Counted from the first letter of the stretch, positions 1-6,533 are shown. The stretch is 7,708 nucleotides of DNA from Nitrospira sp. ST-bin4 (GCA_002083565.1 MSXM01000068.1:9289-16996); one strand, 5' to 3'. Translations and numbers: made by a program. The notes: generated by a model from the letters alone, not told the origin.

Positions 1-53
1 GACTCTCCCTCTTTCAGGTAAAAGAAAGTCGTCCGGCAAACGCCACTGCTGAC

Positions 54-82
54 TTGTAGAATTGTCTCACAATCGGTACTCT
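54..82 (+). promoter_or_regulatory. Weak candidate promoter with a small palindrome, upstream of the DUF2132-yaeQ pair
   Basis: A TTGTAG hexamer (54-59) and a TACTCT hexamer (77-82) are separated by 17 bases, a normal sigma70 spacing, but each matches the consensus at only three of six positions. The spacer contains the perfect inverted repeat ATTGT-CTC-ACAAT (61-73), which could be an operator half-site pair or chance. The stretch 1-107 holds no convincing gene on either strand and is richer in A+T than what follows, as expected of a promoter region. The call is inference from position and spacing only. Confidence 0.25.
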
Positions 83-107
83 TCGTCTCGACAGATTCCT
101 ATTATCT

Positions 108-344
108 ATGGACCACCTAGAATCCAAGCCCCACCCCCGCGACCCCCTGCACGGGATTACCCTGGAATCCATTGTTACCACGTTGGTGGCACGGCACGGT
201 TGGGCCGAACTCGGGAAACGGGTTCCCATCCGTTGTTTCCGTCACCATCCTACGATAGCCTCCAGCCTGACCTTCCTACGAAAAACACCCTGGGCACGCC
301 AACGGATCGAACGGATGTTTGTCGCAGAACTCCCTAAACCATAA
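108..344 (+). CDS. VF530/DUF2132 family small protein
   Basis: This 78-residue protein matches the DUF2132 (VF530-like) family as I know it. The hallmark DPLHGITLE lies at residues 12-20, GWAELGKRVPIRCF at 31-44, and SSLTFLRKTPWAR at 52-64. Family members are usually about 70-90 residues, so it appears full length. The family is a small, mostly helical, soluble domain with no settled cellular role; the basic, conserved FLRKTPWAR stretch would suit nucleic-acid contact, but that is inference. The ATG at 108 places the family core about 11 residues in, which is normal. No Shine-Dalgarno sequence is visible before it (CAGATTCCTATTATCT), so initiation may be weak or unusual. The stop at 342-344 lies 9 bases before the yaeQ start, so the two genes are probably co-transcribed. 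Confidence 0.87.
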   Translation: MDHLESKPHPRDPLHGITLESIVTTLVARHGWAELGKRVPIRCFRHHPTIASSLTFLRKTPWARQRIERMFVAELPKP

Positions 345-353
345 GCTAACATC

Positions 354-893
354 ATGGCTTCCAACTCTACTATTTATAAAGCCACTCTACAGATCGCCGA
401 CATGGACCGCCAGTACTACCAGGATCATGCCCTTACGATAGCGCGCCATCCGTCTGAAACGGACGAACGAATGATGATACGGCTACTGGCCTTCGCTCTC
501 CATGCAAGCGAGACCTTGTCCTTCGGGCGCGGCGTGGGAACCGAAGATGAACCCGCGCTCTGGCAAAAAGATTTGACCGGCGCCATCCATCTCTGGATTG
601 AAATCGGACAACCGGATGAAAAGTCCCTGCGGCAGGCATGCGGCCGCTCCACACAAGTCGCCGTCTATGCCTATGGCTCCCGGAGCGCCGATGTCTGGTG
701 GGCGAAGAATCATCCCCTGCTCGATCGGCTGGAGAACCTGACCGTAACCCTCCTCCCAATGGAAAGCGTTCGCGCCCTCGCGGCGTTGGCCAGTCCCAGC
801 ATGCGTTTGCAATGGACGATTCAGGACGGACATCTGTGGATTGCCGACGATACCCAGAATGTCCACATTGAACTTCAGCGATTGAAGAGCTAA
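354..893 (+). CDS. yaeQ: YaeQ family protein
   Basis: The 179-residue product matches the YaeQ family in length (about 180) and along its whole sequence. It opens with STIYKATLQIADMDR (5-19), followed by RHPSETDERMM (31-41), LLAFALHA (44-51), EDEPALWQKDLTG (64-76), LWIEIGQPDEK (80-90), a CGR motif at 96-98 and a WW pair at 115-116. Known YaeQ structures have a compact PD-(D/E)XK nuclease-like fold; the acidic and lysine residues around E64, E83, D88 and K90 fall in the region expected for that core, but nuclease activity is not established for the family. An old link to suppression of RfaH loss is of doubtful generality. It follows the DUF2132 gene by 9 bases with no clear ribosome binding site, and it ends convergently with the minus-strand 596-residue gene, 10 bases stop to stop. 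Confidence 0.93.
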   Translation: MASNSTIYKATLQIADMDRQYYQDHALTIARHPSETDERMMIRLLAFALHASETLSFGRGVGTEDEPALWQKDLTGAIHLWIEIGQPDEKSLRQACGRSTQVAVYAYGSRSADVWWAKNHPLLDRLENLTVTLLPMESVRALAALASPSMRLQWTIQDGHLWIADDTQNVHIELQRLKS

Positions 894-906
894 AAACTGC
901 TCTTCA
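883..906. terminator. Perfect 8-bp inverted repeat between two convergent genes, possible bidirectional terminator
   Basis: TGAAGAGC (883-890) pairs perfectly with GCTCTTCA (899-906) around an 8-base loop (TAAAAACT). The yaeQ stop TAA (891-893) is in the loop and the TGA stop of the opposite gene (904-906, minus) is in the stem. The site lies at the convergence of two transcripts, where bidirectional terminators are usual. Against an intrinsic terminator, neither strand has a U-tract directly after the stem: the A/T run is in the loop. It may instead act as an RNA end-protecting hairpin. The inverted repeat is seen directly; its function is inferred. Confidence 0.42.
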
Positions 907-2694
907 CATGCGCCTGATATGAAACAGTGTCAGACCTGCCTTCACTCTGGCCTTAGGCAGAATGGACTTGTGCATCTGGACGGTCGGGAGCGATTCGACG
1001 GATTCTTCCCACACAATCCGCAATACGCTTTGCGCCAATATCGTTCGCAGGCCGCCCGGTCCGACCACAAACGCACTTCCTTGTGGCCGCAACATCTGCC
1101 GTAACCAGGTCACGCTTGCCGTCAGCGCTCCCGCCTCCGTGAAAGAGGCATAGGGCAGCCATTGATAAATCACGTCATAGGGCTGGTGATTTACCATTCT
1201 CAGGTTCCAGATCGACGCCGGAACAATGCGGATCCGCCTCAACCACTCCCACTGTTGTGGGACAGCGCACCTGGTCCAAAGTTCCTGCGCCTGGCGCTGC
1301 GCATAGGCAGCATAGTAACTACGGATCGTGTAGTCGCGCGGACGATCGCAAGCAATACAGGTCTCGATCACCGTGTCGCCATTGTCGATCAGCACCCGTT
1401 CCGCCCGTGAGAGAACCGTCCCCAGCTCAGAGTCTTGTTGTGCCAGATCTTGTACAAAGTCTGCCACAAACGGCTGCGCTGCCAATTCCCCGATCTCTTC
1501 CTCGTCGTCCGGATATGACAACACTGCTCCAAAAGCGTCGGCAGGGCAAATCGGCGGGACTCCCTGCACGAAAAGCGTGCGCCAATCGATAGGACTGTCT
1601 GTATATGCATATTCTGCTGACGAGATGGGCCTCACCGCGATCTCTTGCCGGAGACGCATGACAATTTGTTTCTCCCGATCATTCAACATCAGCTCGTGCC
1701 CCTTCACTTCCAGGCGGCGATCCAGCGGCGCCACGCGCCGGCTTCGCGCCTCGACATACGACAGACCGGTGCTATCGTCCGAGACGGTCGCCTTCCGGAT
1801 GAGCCCGCCCTGCACCGTGAGACAGAGGTTCTGCTCTGGCTCGAAATAGCGAAGCGGGGGATCCTGCGCCGGAATCCACGTTAGCTGATGCGATCGGGCC
1901 TGATCCATGAACAGCGCCACGGGATTTCCACTGATAGGCGCCACTGGTGTAAACCAACTGCTGAACAGCCGGAATGCTGCTTCCGATGGATAGGCGGGAA
2001 TCCCGCGGTAGCGAAGCGGCTGTGGATTGGGCCGCCCCTCGTTCTGATCGTCGAACAGGCCGCGGATCAACTCAAACACGGCGGAGCCGGTACCGGGCAG
2101 CAGCGACTTGAACAGTTCGACTACGGGAAGAAAATCAATATGGTCCCAATGCATGGCCCCCATACAGGCCATGAAACGAGCCGACTCGAACATACCCTTG
2201 TCCAGAACGTAGAGCGCGTCTTTCCGGTGACGGATCGTCGCGATTCCATTTGTGTCGATACTGAAATCCTCATCGCGATAGAACCACCGCACTTCTTCAA
2301 TCGGCACCCGTAGCGCCTGCGCCGCCATCGCACGCAGGTGGTCCGCTGTGATCTGCCGCCAACCGGGCTTCGCCGCCAGATTCAACCTGGTTTCGTTGAT
2401 CAGCCCGCCCGGCTTCAGTCCGATCCACTGCCCCCAATCGAGCCGAATGCGCGCTTTCACGAGCGAGACAGTTCCGTCGGTATTCGACTGCCATTCACAC
2501 TCATGCAAGGGGTGGCCTGAAGGGTCCGTGGCAAGAAACCGCCGGCCATCGGGCCGATAGAAGATCAGATGCCCGGTTGGACGTGTGACGACTCGCCCCC
2601 CATTTTGCTCCAACTGGTCGGCAAGGGCGCGCGTGGAGGGAAAAACAAGATGCGTGGGACTCTGCAGGGCAAACGAGACTGGATCAGGAGACAT
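904..2694 (-). CDS. Unrecognised 596-residue protein with a degenerate methyltransferase-like C-terminus, coupled to proA
   Basis: I do not recognise this family. The protein is soluble-looking, with no signal peptide or membrane segment. Residues 1-130 are beta-rich (GHLIFYRPDGRRFLATDPSG at 41-60); 150-330 mix helix and strand with many aromatic residues. The last hundred residues resemble the back half of a class I SAM-dependent methyltransferase: PYDVIYQWLPY (505-515) fits the motif-IV strand, LRQMLRPQGSAFVVGP (531-546) the conserved 'L+P.G...V' strand, and LTLFHIRR (588-595) the last strand. Where a glycine-rich motif I would be expected, around 442-450, the sequence is VIETCIACD, with no Gly-x-Gly but a CxxC pair (C446, C449). 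It may therefore be a catalytically dead methyltransferase relative or an unrelated fold. The ATG (2694-2692) directly follows the proA stop, so translation is probably coupled. It ends convergently with yaeQ. The coding call is strong; the function is unknown. Confidence 0.85.
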   Translation of the reverse strand: MSPDPVSFALQSPTHLVFPSTRALADQLEQNGGRVVTRPTGHLIFYRPDGRRFLATDPSGHPLHECEWQSNTDGTVSLVKARIRLDWGQWIGLKPGGLINETRLNLAAKPGWRQITADHLRAMAAQALRVPIEEVRWFYRDEDFSIDTNGIATIRHRKDALYVLDKGMFESARFMACMGAMHWDHIDFLPVVELFKSLLPGTGSAVFELIRGLFDDQNEGRPNPQPLRYRGIPAYPSEAAFRLFSSWFTPVAPISGNPVALFMDQARSHQLTWIPAQDPPLRYFEPEQNLCLTVQGGLIRKATVSDDSTGLSYVEARSRRVAPLDRRLEVKGHELMLNDREKQIVMRLRQEIAVRPISSAEYAYTDSPIDWRTLFVQGVPPICPADAFGAVLSYPDDEEEIGELAAQPFVADFVQDLAQQDSELGTVLSRAERVLIDNGDTVIETCIACDRPRDYTIRSYYAAYAQRQAQELWTRCAVPQQWEWLRRIRIVPASIWNLRMVNHQPYDVIYQWLPYASFTEAGALTASVTWLRQMLRPQGSAFVVGPGGLRTILAQSVLRIVWEESVESLPTVQMHKSILPKARVKAGLTLFHIRRM

Positions 2695-4005
2695 TTACTC
2701 GCGGAGTTGGCCGCTCCCCAGGACGATGAACTTGAAACAGGTCAGTTCTTCGAGTCCCATCGGACCGCGCGCATGGATCCGGGAGGTGCTGATGCCGATT
2801 TCAGCCCCAAGGCCGAACTGATAGCCGTCGTTGAGCCGAGTGGAGGCGTTGACAAGCACGGCGCCGGCATCCACTTCTTTGAGGAACCGCATCGAGCGGC
2901 CGTAATCTGCCGTCACGATAGCCTCCGTATGCCGCGACCCGTACCGCGCAATGTGCTCCATGGCCTCATCCATGTTCTTGACAACTTTCACCGCCAGCAC
3001 CAGATCAAGAAACTCGGTCCCGTAATCTTCATCGCCGGCCGGTTTTGCCTCAGGAACCAACTGGCAGGTCTTCGGGCACCCGCGAATCTCGACTTTTGCC
3101 GACCGGAGGCTCGCTGCCAGTTTGGGGAGCAGCGTCCGCGCGATCGACTGGTGAATTAGCAGGGTCTCCATGGCGTTGCAGGTCGACGGCCGTTGCGCCT
3201 TGGCATTCACGCAAATCGACTCGGCCATCGCCGGATCGGCCGAAACATCCACATACACATGGCAGACCCCAGCGTCGTGCTTCACAACGGGAATGGTCGA
3301 ATGTTCGGCAATGAGCTTCATGAGGGATTCGCCGCCGCGGGGAATAATCAAATCGATGTACTTATCTTGCTTGAGCAACACCGGCACCAGTTCGCGATCT
3401 GCCCGTTCGACGAAGGTGATCGATCCGGCCGGCACACCAGCCTTTTCGGCTGCCTCAGACAAGATGGCGGCAATGGCGCGGTTAGAATGAATTGCCTCGC
3501 TGCCGCCCCGCAACACACACACATTCCCGGACTTCAGACACAGCGCCGCTGAATCTGCGGTGACATTGGGACGTGACTCGTAGATAATACCGATGACACC
3601 GATCGGGGCGCGCACACGCCCCACCTGCATCCCGTTGGGCCTGGTCCACATCGCAGGCCCCGTTCCCAAGGGATCCGGCAATTTAGCCACTTCGCGGATG
3701 CCGGCCGCCATTTCAGCGATCCGCTTCTCCGTCAGACGCAGGCGATCCGCCATGGCTTTTTTGGCCGGATCGGCTCCAAACGCATCAAGATCGTTCTGAT
3801 TGGCTTCGAGCAGCTCGTCCACCTTGGATTCGAGCGCCTCGGCCATTGTGAGCAACGCCTGATTCTTCACGGCCGTTGATACGGATGCCAGCTTTCTCGA
3901 CGCCTGTTTGGCCTTAACAACCAGTTCCTCGACGTATTGAGGGATCGGCTTCAGTTCCTGAACCGGCTCGATGCTCTCGTCCTGTTTTTGTAATTCTGTA
4001 TTCAT
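2695..4005 (-). CDS. proA: Gamma-glutamyl phosphate reductase (glutamate-5-semialdehyde dehydrogenase), proline biosynthesis
   Basis: ProA reduces gamma-glutamyl phosphate with NADPH to glutamate-5-semialdehyde, the second step from glutamate to proline, in the cytoplasm. The 436-residue product matches the family throughout: GVIGIIYESRPNVT at 136-149, ALCLKSGNVCVLRGGSEA at 154-171, IPRGGESL at 221-228, QRPSTCNAMETLL at 271-283 holding the catalytic cysteine C276, VNASTRLNDGYQFGLGAE at 385-402, and the closing HARGPMGLEELT at 411-422. It is about 20 residues longer than the E. coli enzyme, the extra part being an N-terminal lead (residues 1-20) rich in Glu, Gln and Pro. I chose the ATG at 4005 over an in-frame TTG at 4062 because a good promoter -10 box (4041-4046) lies between them. 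No strong Shine-Dalgarno sequence precedes the ATG. Its usual partner proB is not in the window; the next gene abuts the stop codon. Confidence 0.97.
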   Translation of the reverse strand: MNTELQKQDESIEPVQELKPIPQYVEELVVKAKQASRKLASVSTAVKNQALLTMAEALESKVDELLEANQNDLDAFGADPAKKAMADRLRLTEKRIAEMAAGIREVAKLPDPLGTGPAMWTRPNGMQVGRVRAPIGVIGIIYESRPNVTADSAALCLKSGNVCVLRGGSEAIHSNRAIAAILSEAAEKAGVPAGSITFVERADRELVPVLLKQDKYIDLIIPRGGESLMKLIAEHSTIPVVKHDAGVCHVYVDVSADPAMAESICVNAKAQRPSTCNAMETLLIHQSIARTLLPKLAASLRSAKVEIRGCPKTCQLVPEAKPAGDEDYGTEFLDLVLAVKVVKNMDEAMEHIARYGSRHTEAIVTADYGRSMRFLKEVDAGAVLVNASTRLNDGYQFGLGAEIGISTSRIHARGPMGLEELTCFKFIVLGSGQLRE

Positions 4006-4040
4006 GGCAGACGGTGCCCCGATGATAGCTCTCCGCGCAA

Positions 4041-4070
4041 AGCATACCCCGCCCCTCTCCAAGGGGTCAA
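4041..4070 (-). promoter_or_regulatory. Sigma70-like promoter for proA, with inverted repeat in the spacer
   Basis: Read on the minus strand, TTGACC (4070-4065, five of six to consensus) is followed after 18 bases by TATGCT (4046-4041, four of six). The predicted start of transcription is near 4034, giving a leader of about 30 bases before the proA ATG at 4005. The box sits in the 88-base gap between the pseudopilin stop (4094) and proA, which supports a separate transcript. The spacer overlaps a perfect 5-bp inverted repeat (CCCCT at 4052-4056, AGGGG at 4062-4066, loop of 5), which could be a regulator site or a weak remnant of a terminator. The match is seen directly; promoter activity is inferred. 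Confidence 0.5.
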
Positions 4071-4093
4071 GGTAACTGGATCACCCCCGCTCG

Positions 4094-4717
4094 CTAGGAA
4101 GTGGTGGGAGGCGGAGGAGACACAGGCGGCGGAGTCAAGTTTGTGGGAGGCAATGGAGTAGCTTGGCCTGATCCGCCTGGAACGGCAGACTGTCCTGGAG
4201 CACTCCCCGGAGGTAGCGCCCCAGGCAGAACAAGTGTCGGCATGGATGGGTTGGGAAACTGGAACACCCAGTCGTAATACGTCGGTTTTCCTTCAAAGTG
4301 GCGAACCACAAGCGGAAACGCACGTTGTTTGATCGGCTGACTCCGGCTTTTGCTGCGAACTCCCATGATGCCGCCAGTGGGCGCCCGCAGAAGATCCCAT
4401 TCTGCCCGACCGACTGGATCCAGGTACACCTTTCGGAGAAACGGCTTCGGCTGTTTGGTCAATTCGGCCAGCGTTTGCGGATACACTTCGCCGGGCATGA
4501 CCCTTCCCGCTTTCTTGGTGGCGGAATAGAGTGCAAGGGCATTCTGTATTTCAATGCCTTTGGCGAGCAAGTCCGCTTCCTGCTCCCGTTGCACCATCGT
4601 CTTCCATTGCCGAGCTGCCACCGACATCGCGACGCCAATCACCACAATCGCGACCATCAGCATAACATAGGAGAAGCCTCGCTCACCCTCCTTCGCTGAT
4701 GTCGAATGAATCCGCAT
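4094..4717 (-). CDS. Type II secretion / type IV pilus-like pseudopilin lacking Glu5, with a proline-rich tail
   Basis: This 207-residue protein has a prepilin-type N-terminus: a short charged leader, then GERG-FSYVMLM, with predicted cleavage after G14 so that F15 is mature residue 1, followed by a hydrophobic helix (15-35). Mature position 5 is Met19 rather than the Glu almost universal in major pilins. The body has QREQEADLLAKGIEIQNALALY (44-65), FLRKVYLDP (93-101), EWDLL (106-110), GIMGVRSKS (116-124) and YYDWVFQF (147-154). This pattern fits a known group of GspG-like minor pseudopilins in bacteria with non-standard secretion operons, many of which also lack Glu5. Residues 154-207 form a Pro/Ser/Gly/Thr-rich tail ending in poly-proline. 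It is the last gene of the operon, 12 bases after the PilP-like gene. Its role as tip or minor subunit, not main filament protein, is inferred from the missing Glu5. Confidence 0.87.
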   Translation of the reverse strand: MRIHSTSAKEGERGFSYVMLMVAIVVIGVAMSVAARQWKTMVQREQEADLLAKGIEIQNALALYSATKKAGRVMPGEVYPQTLAELTKQPKPFLRKVYLDPVGRAEWDLLRAPTGGIMGVRSKSRSQPIKQRAFPLVVRHFEGKPTYYDWVFQFPNPSMPTLVLPGALPPGSAPGQSAVPGGSGQATPLPPTNLTPPPVSPPPPTTS

Positions 4718-4729
4718 AGCATGCCCTGC

Positions 4730-5329
4730 TTACTCTTGAGAAGGCGGTTGCTCTTCTGATAACAGCACGGTTTGATCGATGCGAGCACCGGTATGACGAA
4801 TCGTTACGCTGTCCGGCGTGATGGCCTTCAGCACCAGATGTTCCTCAACACGGTCTCCGACTTTCCCGACCATGACCTCTTCATTCTTACTGAGTACGGC
4901 GATCTCCCTGCCGCGTTGTCGATTGTCGCCCAGCCGAAGAAACCCTAGATACTTATATTGTGCCAGCTCTGCCGACATCACCTGCTCCGGACCTGACAGC
5001 TCAGCAGAAGCGTCCTGACGTACAACTTGCTCATCGGTTTCCTGTCCAATCGGAAATGTCCCATCCGAGCTGGGCAACGCAAAAATATTGCGGGGCGGCG
5101 TAAATGTCGTCGCTCGTTCGCTATGCGCCAATGCTAGTCGTTCCAGATTCACATGTAACCCGCTCCCCCTGGCCATTGTCGGTCGAGTAGAGGATGCCCT
5201 ACCCGTGACATTCGTCAGGGGCACTCGAACCGGCTCTTCCCAAACTCCCCATTGCCAGACGGCCAGCCCTGCCCAGACCAGAAAGAGCACAACCGCAAGC
5301 ATGAGCTTTCGTTTTTTATCGATGACCAT
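4730..5329 (-). CDS. PilP/GspC-like periplasmic link protein
   Basis: The 199-residue protein begins with a basic patch (KKRK, 5-8) and one membrane segment (about 9-27), so most of it is periplasmic. A low-complexity linker (30-75) leads to PPRNIFALP (78-86), similar to the 'R-N/D-x-F' stretch found ahead of the homology region in GspC and PilP-type proteins. A small beta domain follows at about 125-192 (YKYLGFLR 125-132, REIAVLSKNEEVMVGKVGD 141-159, VLKAITPDSVTIRH 166-179). In PilP and GspC this domain contacts the N-terminal domains of the outer-membrane secretin. An uncleaved anchor, instead of the lipoprotein signal of classical PilP, makes it GspC-like in topology: no lipobox cysteine is present. 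It starts 20 bases after the PilO-like stop, with only a weak GATGAG as ribosome binding site. Overall similarity is low, so the assignment rests on topology, domain pattern and operon position. Confidence 0.77.
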   Translation of the reverse strand: MVIDKKRKLMLAVVLFLVWAGLAVWQWGVWEEPVRVPLTNVTGRASSTRPTMARGSGLHVNLERLALAHSERATTFTPPRNIFALPSSDGTFPIGQETDEQVVRQDASAELSGPEQVMSAELAQYKYLGFLRLGDNRQRGREIAVLSKNEEVMVGKVGDRVEEHLVLKAITPDSVTIRHTGARIDQTVLLSEEQPPSQE

Positions 5330-5349
5330 TACAAACTCATCGGCATACG

Positions 5350-5898
5350 CTAGTTCGTTGGTTCTGCGCGTAGATAGGTGGCAATTTTGATTTTAAACGT
5401 TAATGTCTTGTCTTGCGCGCTCCCCGACTGCGTCAGCTCAAGATCTTCAATAAACAATAGCTCCTCCGCCGTCTCCAAATCATAAATGAATCGGCGGAGG
5501 TCTTCGTATCGCCCGCTCATCGAGCCCTGCAACAACCCTTTACTCGTATTGGCGACCGGCGTCGGCTCCGTCTTATAGGACAACGCCGGCAAGGTGACTC
5601 GATCGCGCTTTGCTTCCTCTGAGATCCCCAATGCCAGCGGAGCGAAATCCCGTTCTGCCGGCAATACCGCCCAGACTTGGCGAAGATCCTGCTTTGCTTT
5701 CCTTGCTTCACGATGATGCATCAGCAACTGGCGCGCCGAGATCCACTCTTTATCCAGACGTTCCCGTTTGGACTCGGCGCCGGCCACGCCGACACGCTGC
5801 ACCAGTGACATCAGCAGCAGCAGCCCCAACGCCATGCCCACCCAGGGCAACAGGGGCGCAAACGGCTGTTGTAACAGCAGTGTTAATCGCTCTCGCAT
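5350..5898 (-). CDS. PilO-like (GspM-type) inner-membrane assembly protein
   Basis: The 182-residue product has the PilO/GspM plan: a short cytoplasmic N-terminus, one membrane helix (about 14-36, GMALGLLLLMSLV), a charged coiled-coil stretch (43-75, rich in Lys, Arg and Glu), and a periplasmic alpha/beta domain (80-178) with GSMSGRYEDLRRFIYDLETAE at 125-145. That last stretch is the most recognisable PilO feature (compare 'G.y..l..F...L......v..i'). PilO pairs with PilN in the inner membrane to form the alignment complex. A GTG at 5901 directly precedes the chosen ATG at 5898; both are in frame. The PilN stop ends 2 bases before that GTG, and the sequence TAAGGGTGATG places a short AAGG ribosome site over the stop, implying coupled translation. 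Confidence 0.88.
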   Translation of the reverse strand: MRERLTLLLQQPFAPLLPWVGMALGLLLLMSLVQRVGVAGAESKRERLDKEWISARQLLMHHREARKAKQDLRQVWAVLPAERDFAPLALGISEEAKRDRVTLPALSYKTEPTPVANTSKGLLQGSMSGRYEDLRRFIYDLETAEELLFIEDLELTQSGSAQDKTLTFKIKIATYLRAEPTN

Positions 5899-5903
5899 CA
5901 CCC

Positions 5904-6533
5904 TTAGGTTCCTGTTTGCCGATAACGCAGGGTCACGTTGAACTCCACAAGCCCGTTCGTCCCGGCACGATGCTGCGCCAAGACCGGATCCTTGAACAGC
6001 GGATGATCTTGCAGGCTTACCGTAAAGGCAGTAATGTCCTCTAAACTCATGGCCGTTCCTGTCAGATGCACCAGGGTACCGCCCGCATCGAACTGAACGC
6101 TGCTCAGTGCGAGCCTGGCAGGGATGACTTGCTCTAATCCAGCCAGGAACTTCGTCCAGGAAAACGTTCGCTTTTCAAGAAGCTGATTGGCAAGGTCGAC
6201 CTCGACCGATAATCCCTGCAACGCCCCTTCAGATAGGTCGAACCCCTCTTGCCCAGCCTCGGCAACCAGCTGCACATCCAGTTGACGGACCCGATCGAGT
6301 TCTGCCTCGATGATCCGGGCTTCTCGGTACTGCAACGTCGCCTGACCAAGGCTCCAGAGAATCCCCAGTGACAGCATGGCGCACAGCACCACCAACAGCG
6401 TTCGCAGCGGAGCGGCTGCGGGTCGATACCGATTGCTTAAGTTGATGTGGAACCGGGCCGGATTGTCGCCCAGCAACGGGACATGCCTGATTAACTCCGT
6501 CAGGTGCCCGATCACAGCATTCAGCTCACCCAT
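5904..6533 (-). CDS. PilN-like (GspL C-terminal type) inner-membrane assembly protein
   Basis: This 209-residue protein shows the PilN layout. The short cytoplasmic segment contains HINLSNRYRP (29-38), matching the 'INLLP.R' motif through which PilN docks in the groove of PilM. One membrane helix follows (about 44-63), then a coiled-coil region (64-95) and a periplasmic domain with FSWTKFLAGLEQVIPARLALSSV (124-146) and ITAFTVSLQDHPLFKDPVL (167-185), both typical of PilN. The N-terminus before the motif is about 28 residues, longer than the few residues common in PilN. The gene starts 2 bases after the PilM stop, with GGAG ten bases before the ATG inside the end of the PilM gene. It should form a complex with the PilO-like neighbour. 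Confidence 0.9.
   Translation of the reverse strand: MGELNAVIGHLTELIRHVPLLGDNPARFHINLSNRYRPAAAPLRTLLVVLCAMLSLGILWSLGQATLQYREARIIEAELDRVRQLDVQLVAEAGQEGFDLSEGALQGLSVEVDLANQLLEKRTFSWTKFLAGLEQVIPARLALSSVQFDAGGTLVHLTGTAMSLEDITAFTVSLQDHPLFKDPVLAQHRAGTNGLVEFNVTLRYRQTGT

Noticed and set aside
100..105. TATTAT as a -10 box for a leaderless DUF2132 transcript
   Set aside because: It ends only 2 bases before the ATG at 108, too close for transcription to start at the ATG, and no -35 box lies at the right distance.
483..866. 127-codon open frame on the minus strand opposite yaeQ
   Set aside because: It is fully covered by the well-conserved yaeQ gene; the product has no recognisable features.
1373..1849. 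158-codon open frame on the plus strand inside the 596-residue gene
   Set aside because: Ser/Arg-rich low-complexity translation antisense to a long gene, with no ribosome binding site and no family resemblance.
2569..3159. 196-codon open frame on the plus strand across the proA / 596-residue gene junction
   Set aside because: It lies antisense to conserved proA sequence, its product is rich in His, Arg and Gly with no recognisable domain, and it crosses two real genes. It is explained by the codon bias of the opposite strand.
4006..4062. Longer proA beginning at an in-frame TTG at 4062
   Set aside because: The added 19 residues have no family counterpart, TTG is a rare start, and a good -10 promoter box lies within this stretch.
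4100..4150. Repeated GTGGGAGGC motif near the end of the pseudopilin gene
   Set aside because: It reflects codons of the proline-rich tail on the minus strand and not an independent DNA repeat.
5610..6044. 144-codon open frame on the plus strand opposite the PilO/PilN-like genes
   Set aside because: Pro/Arg/Ala-rich translation of the kind produced by the antisense strand of GC-rich genes; it crosses a junction of two supported genes.
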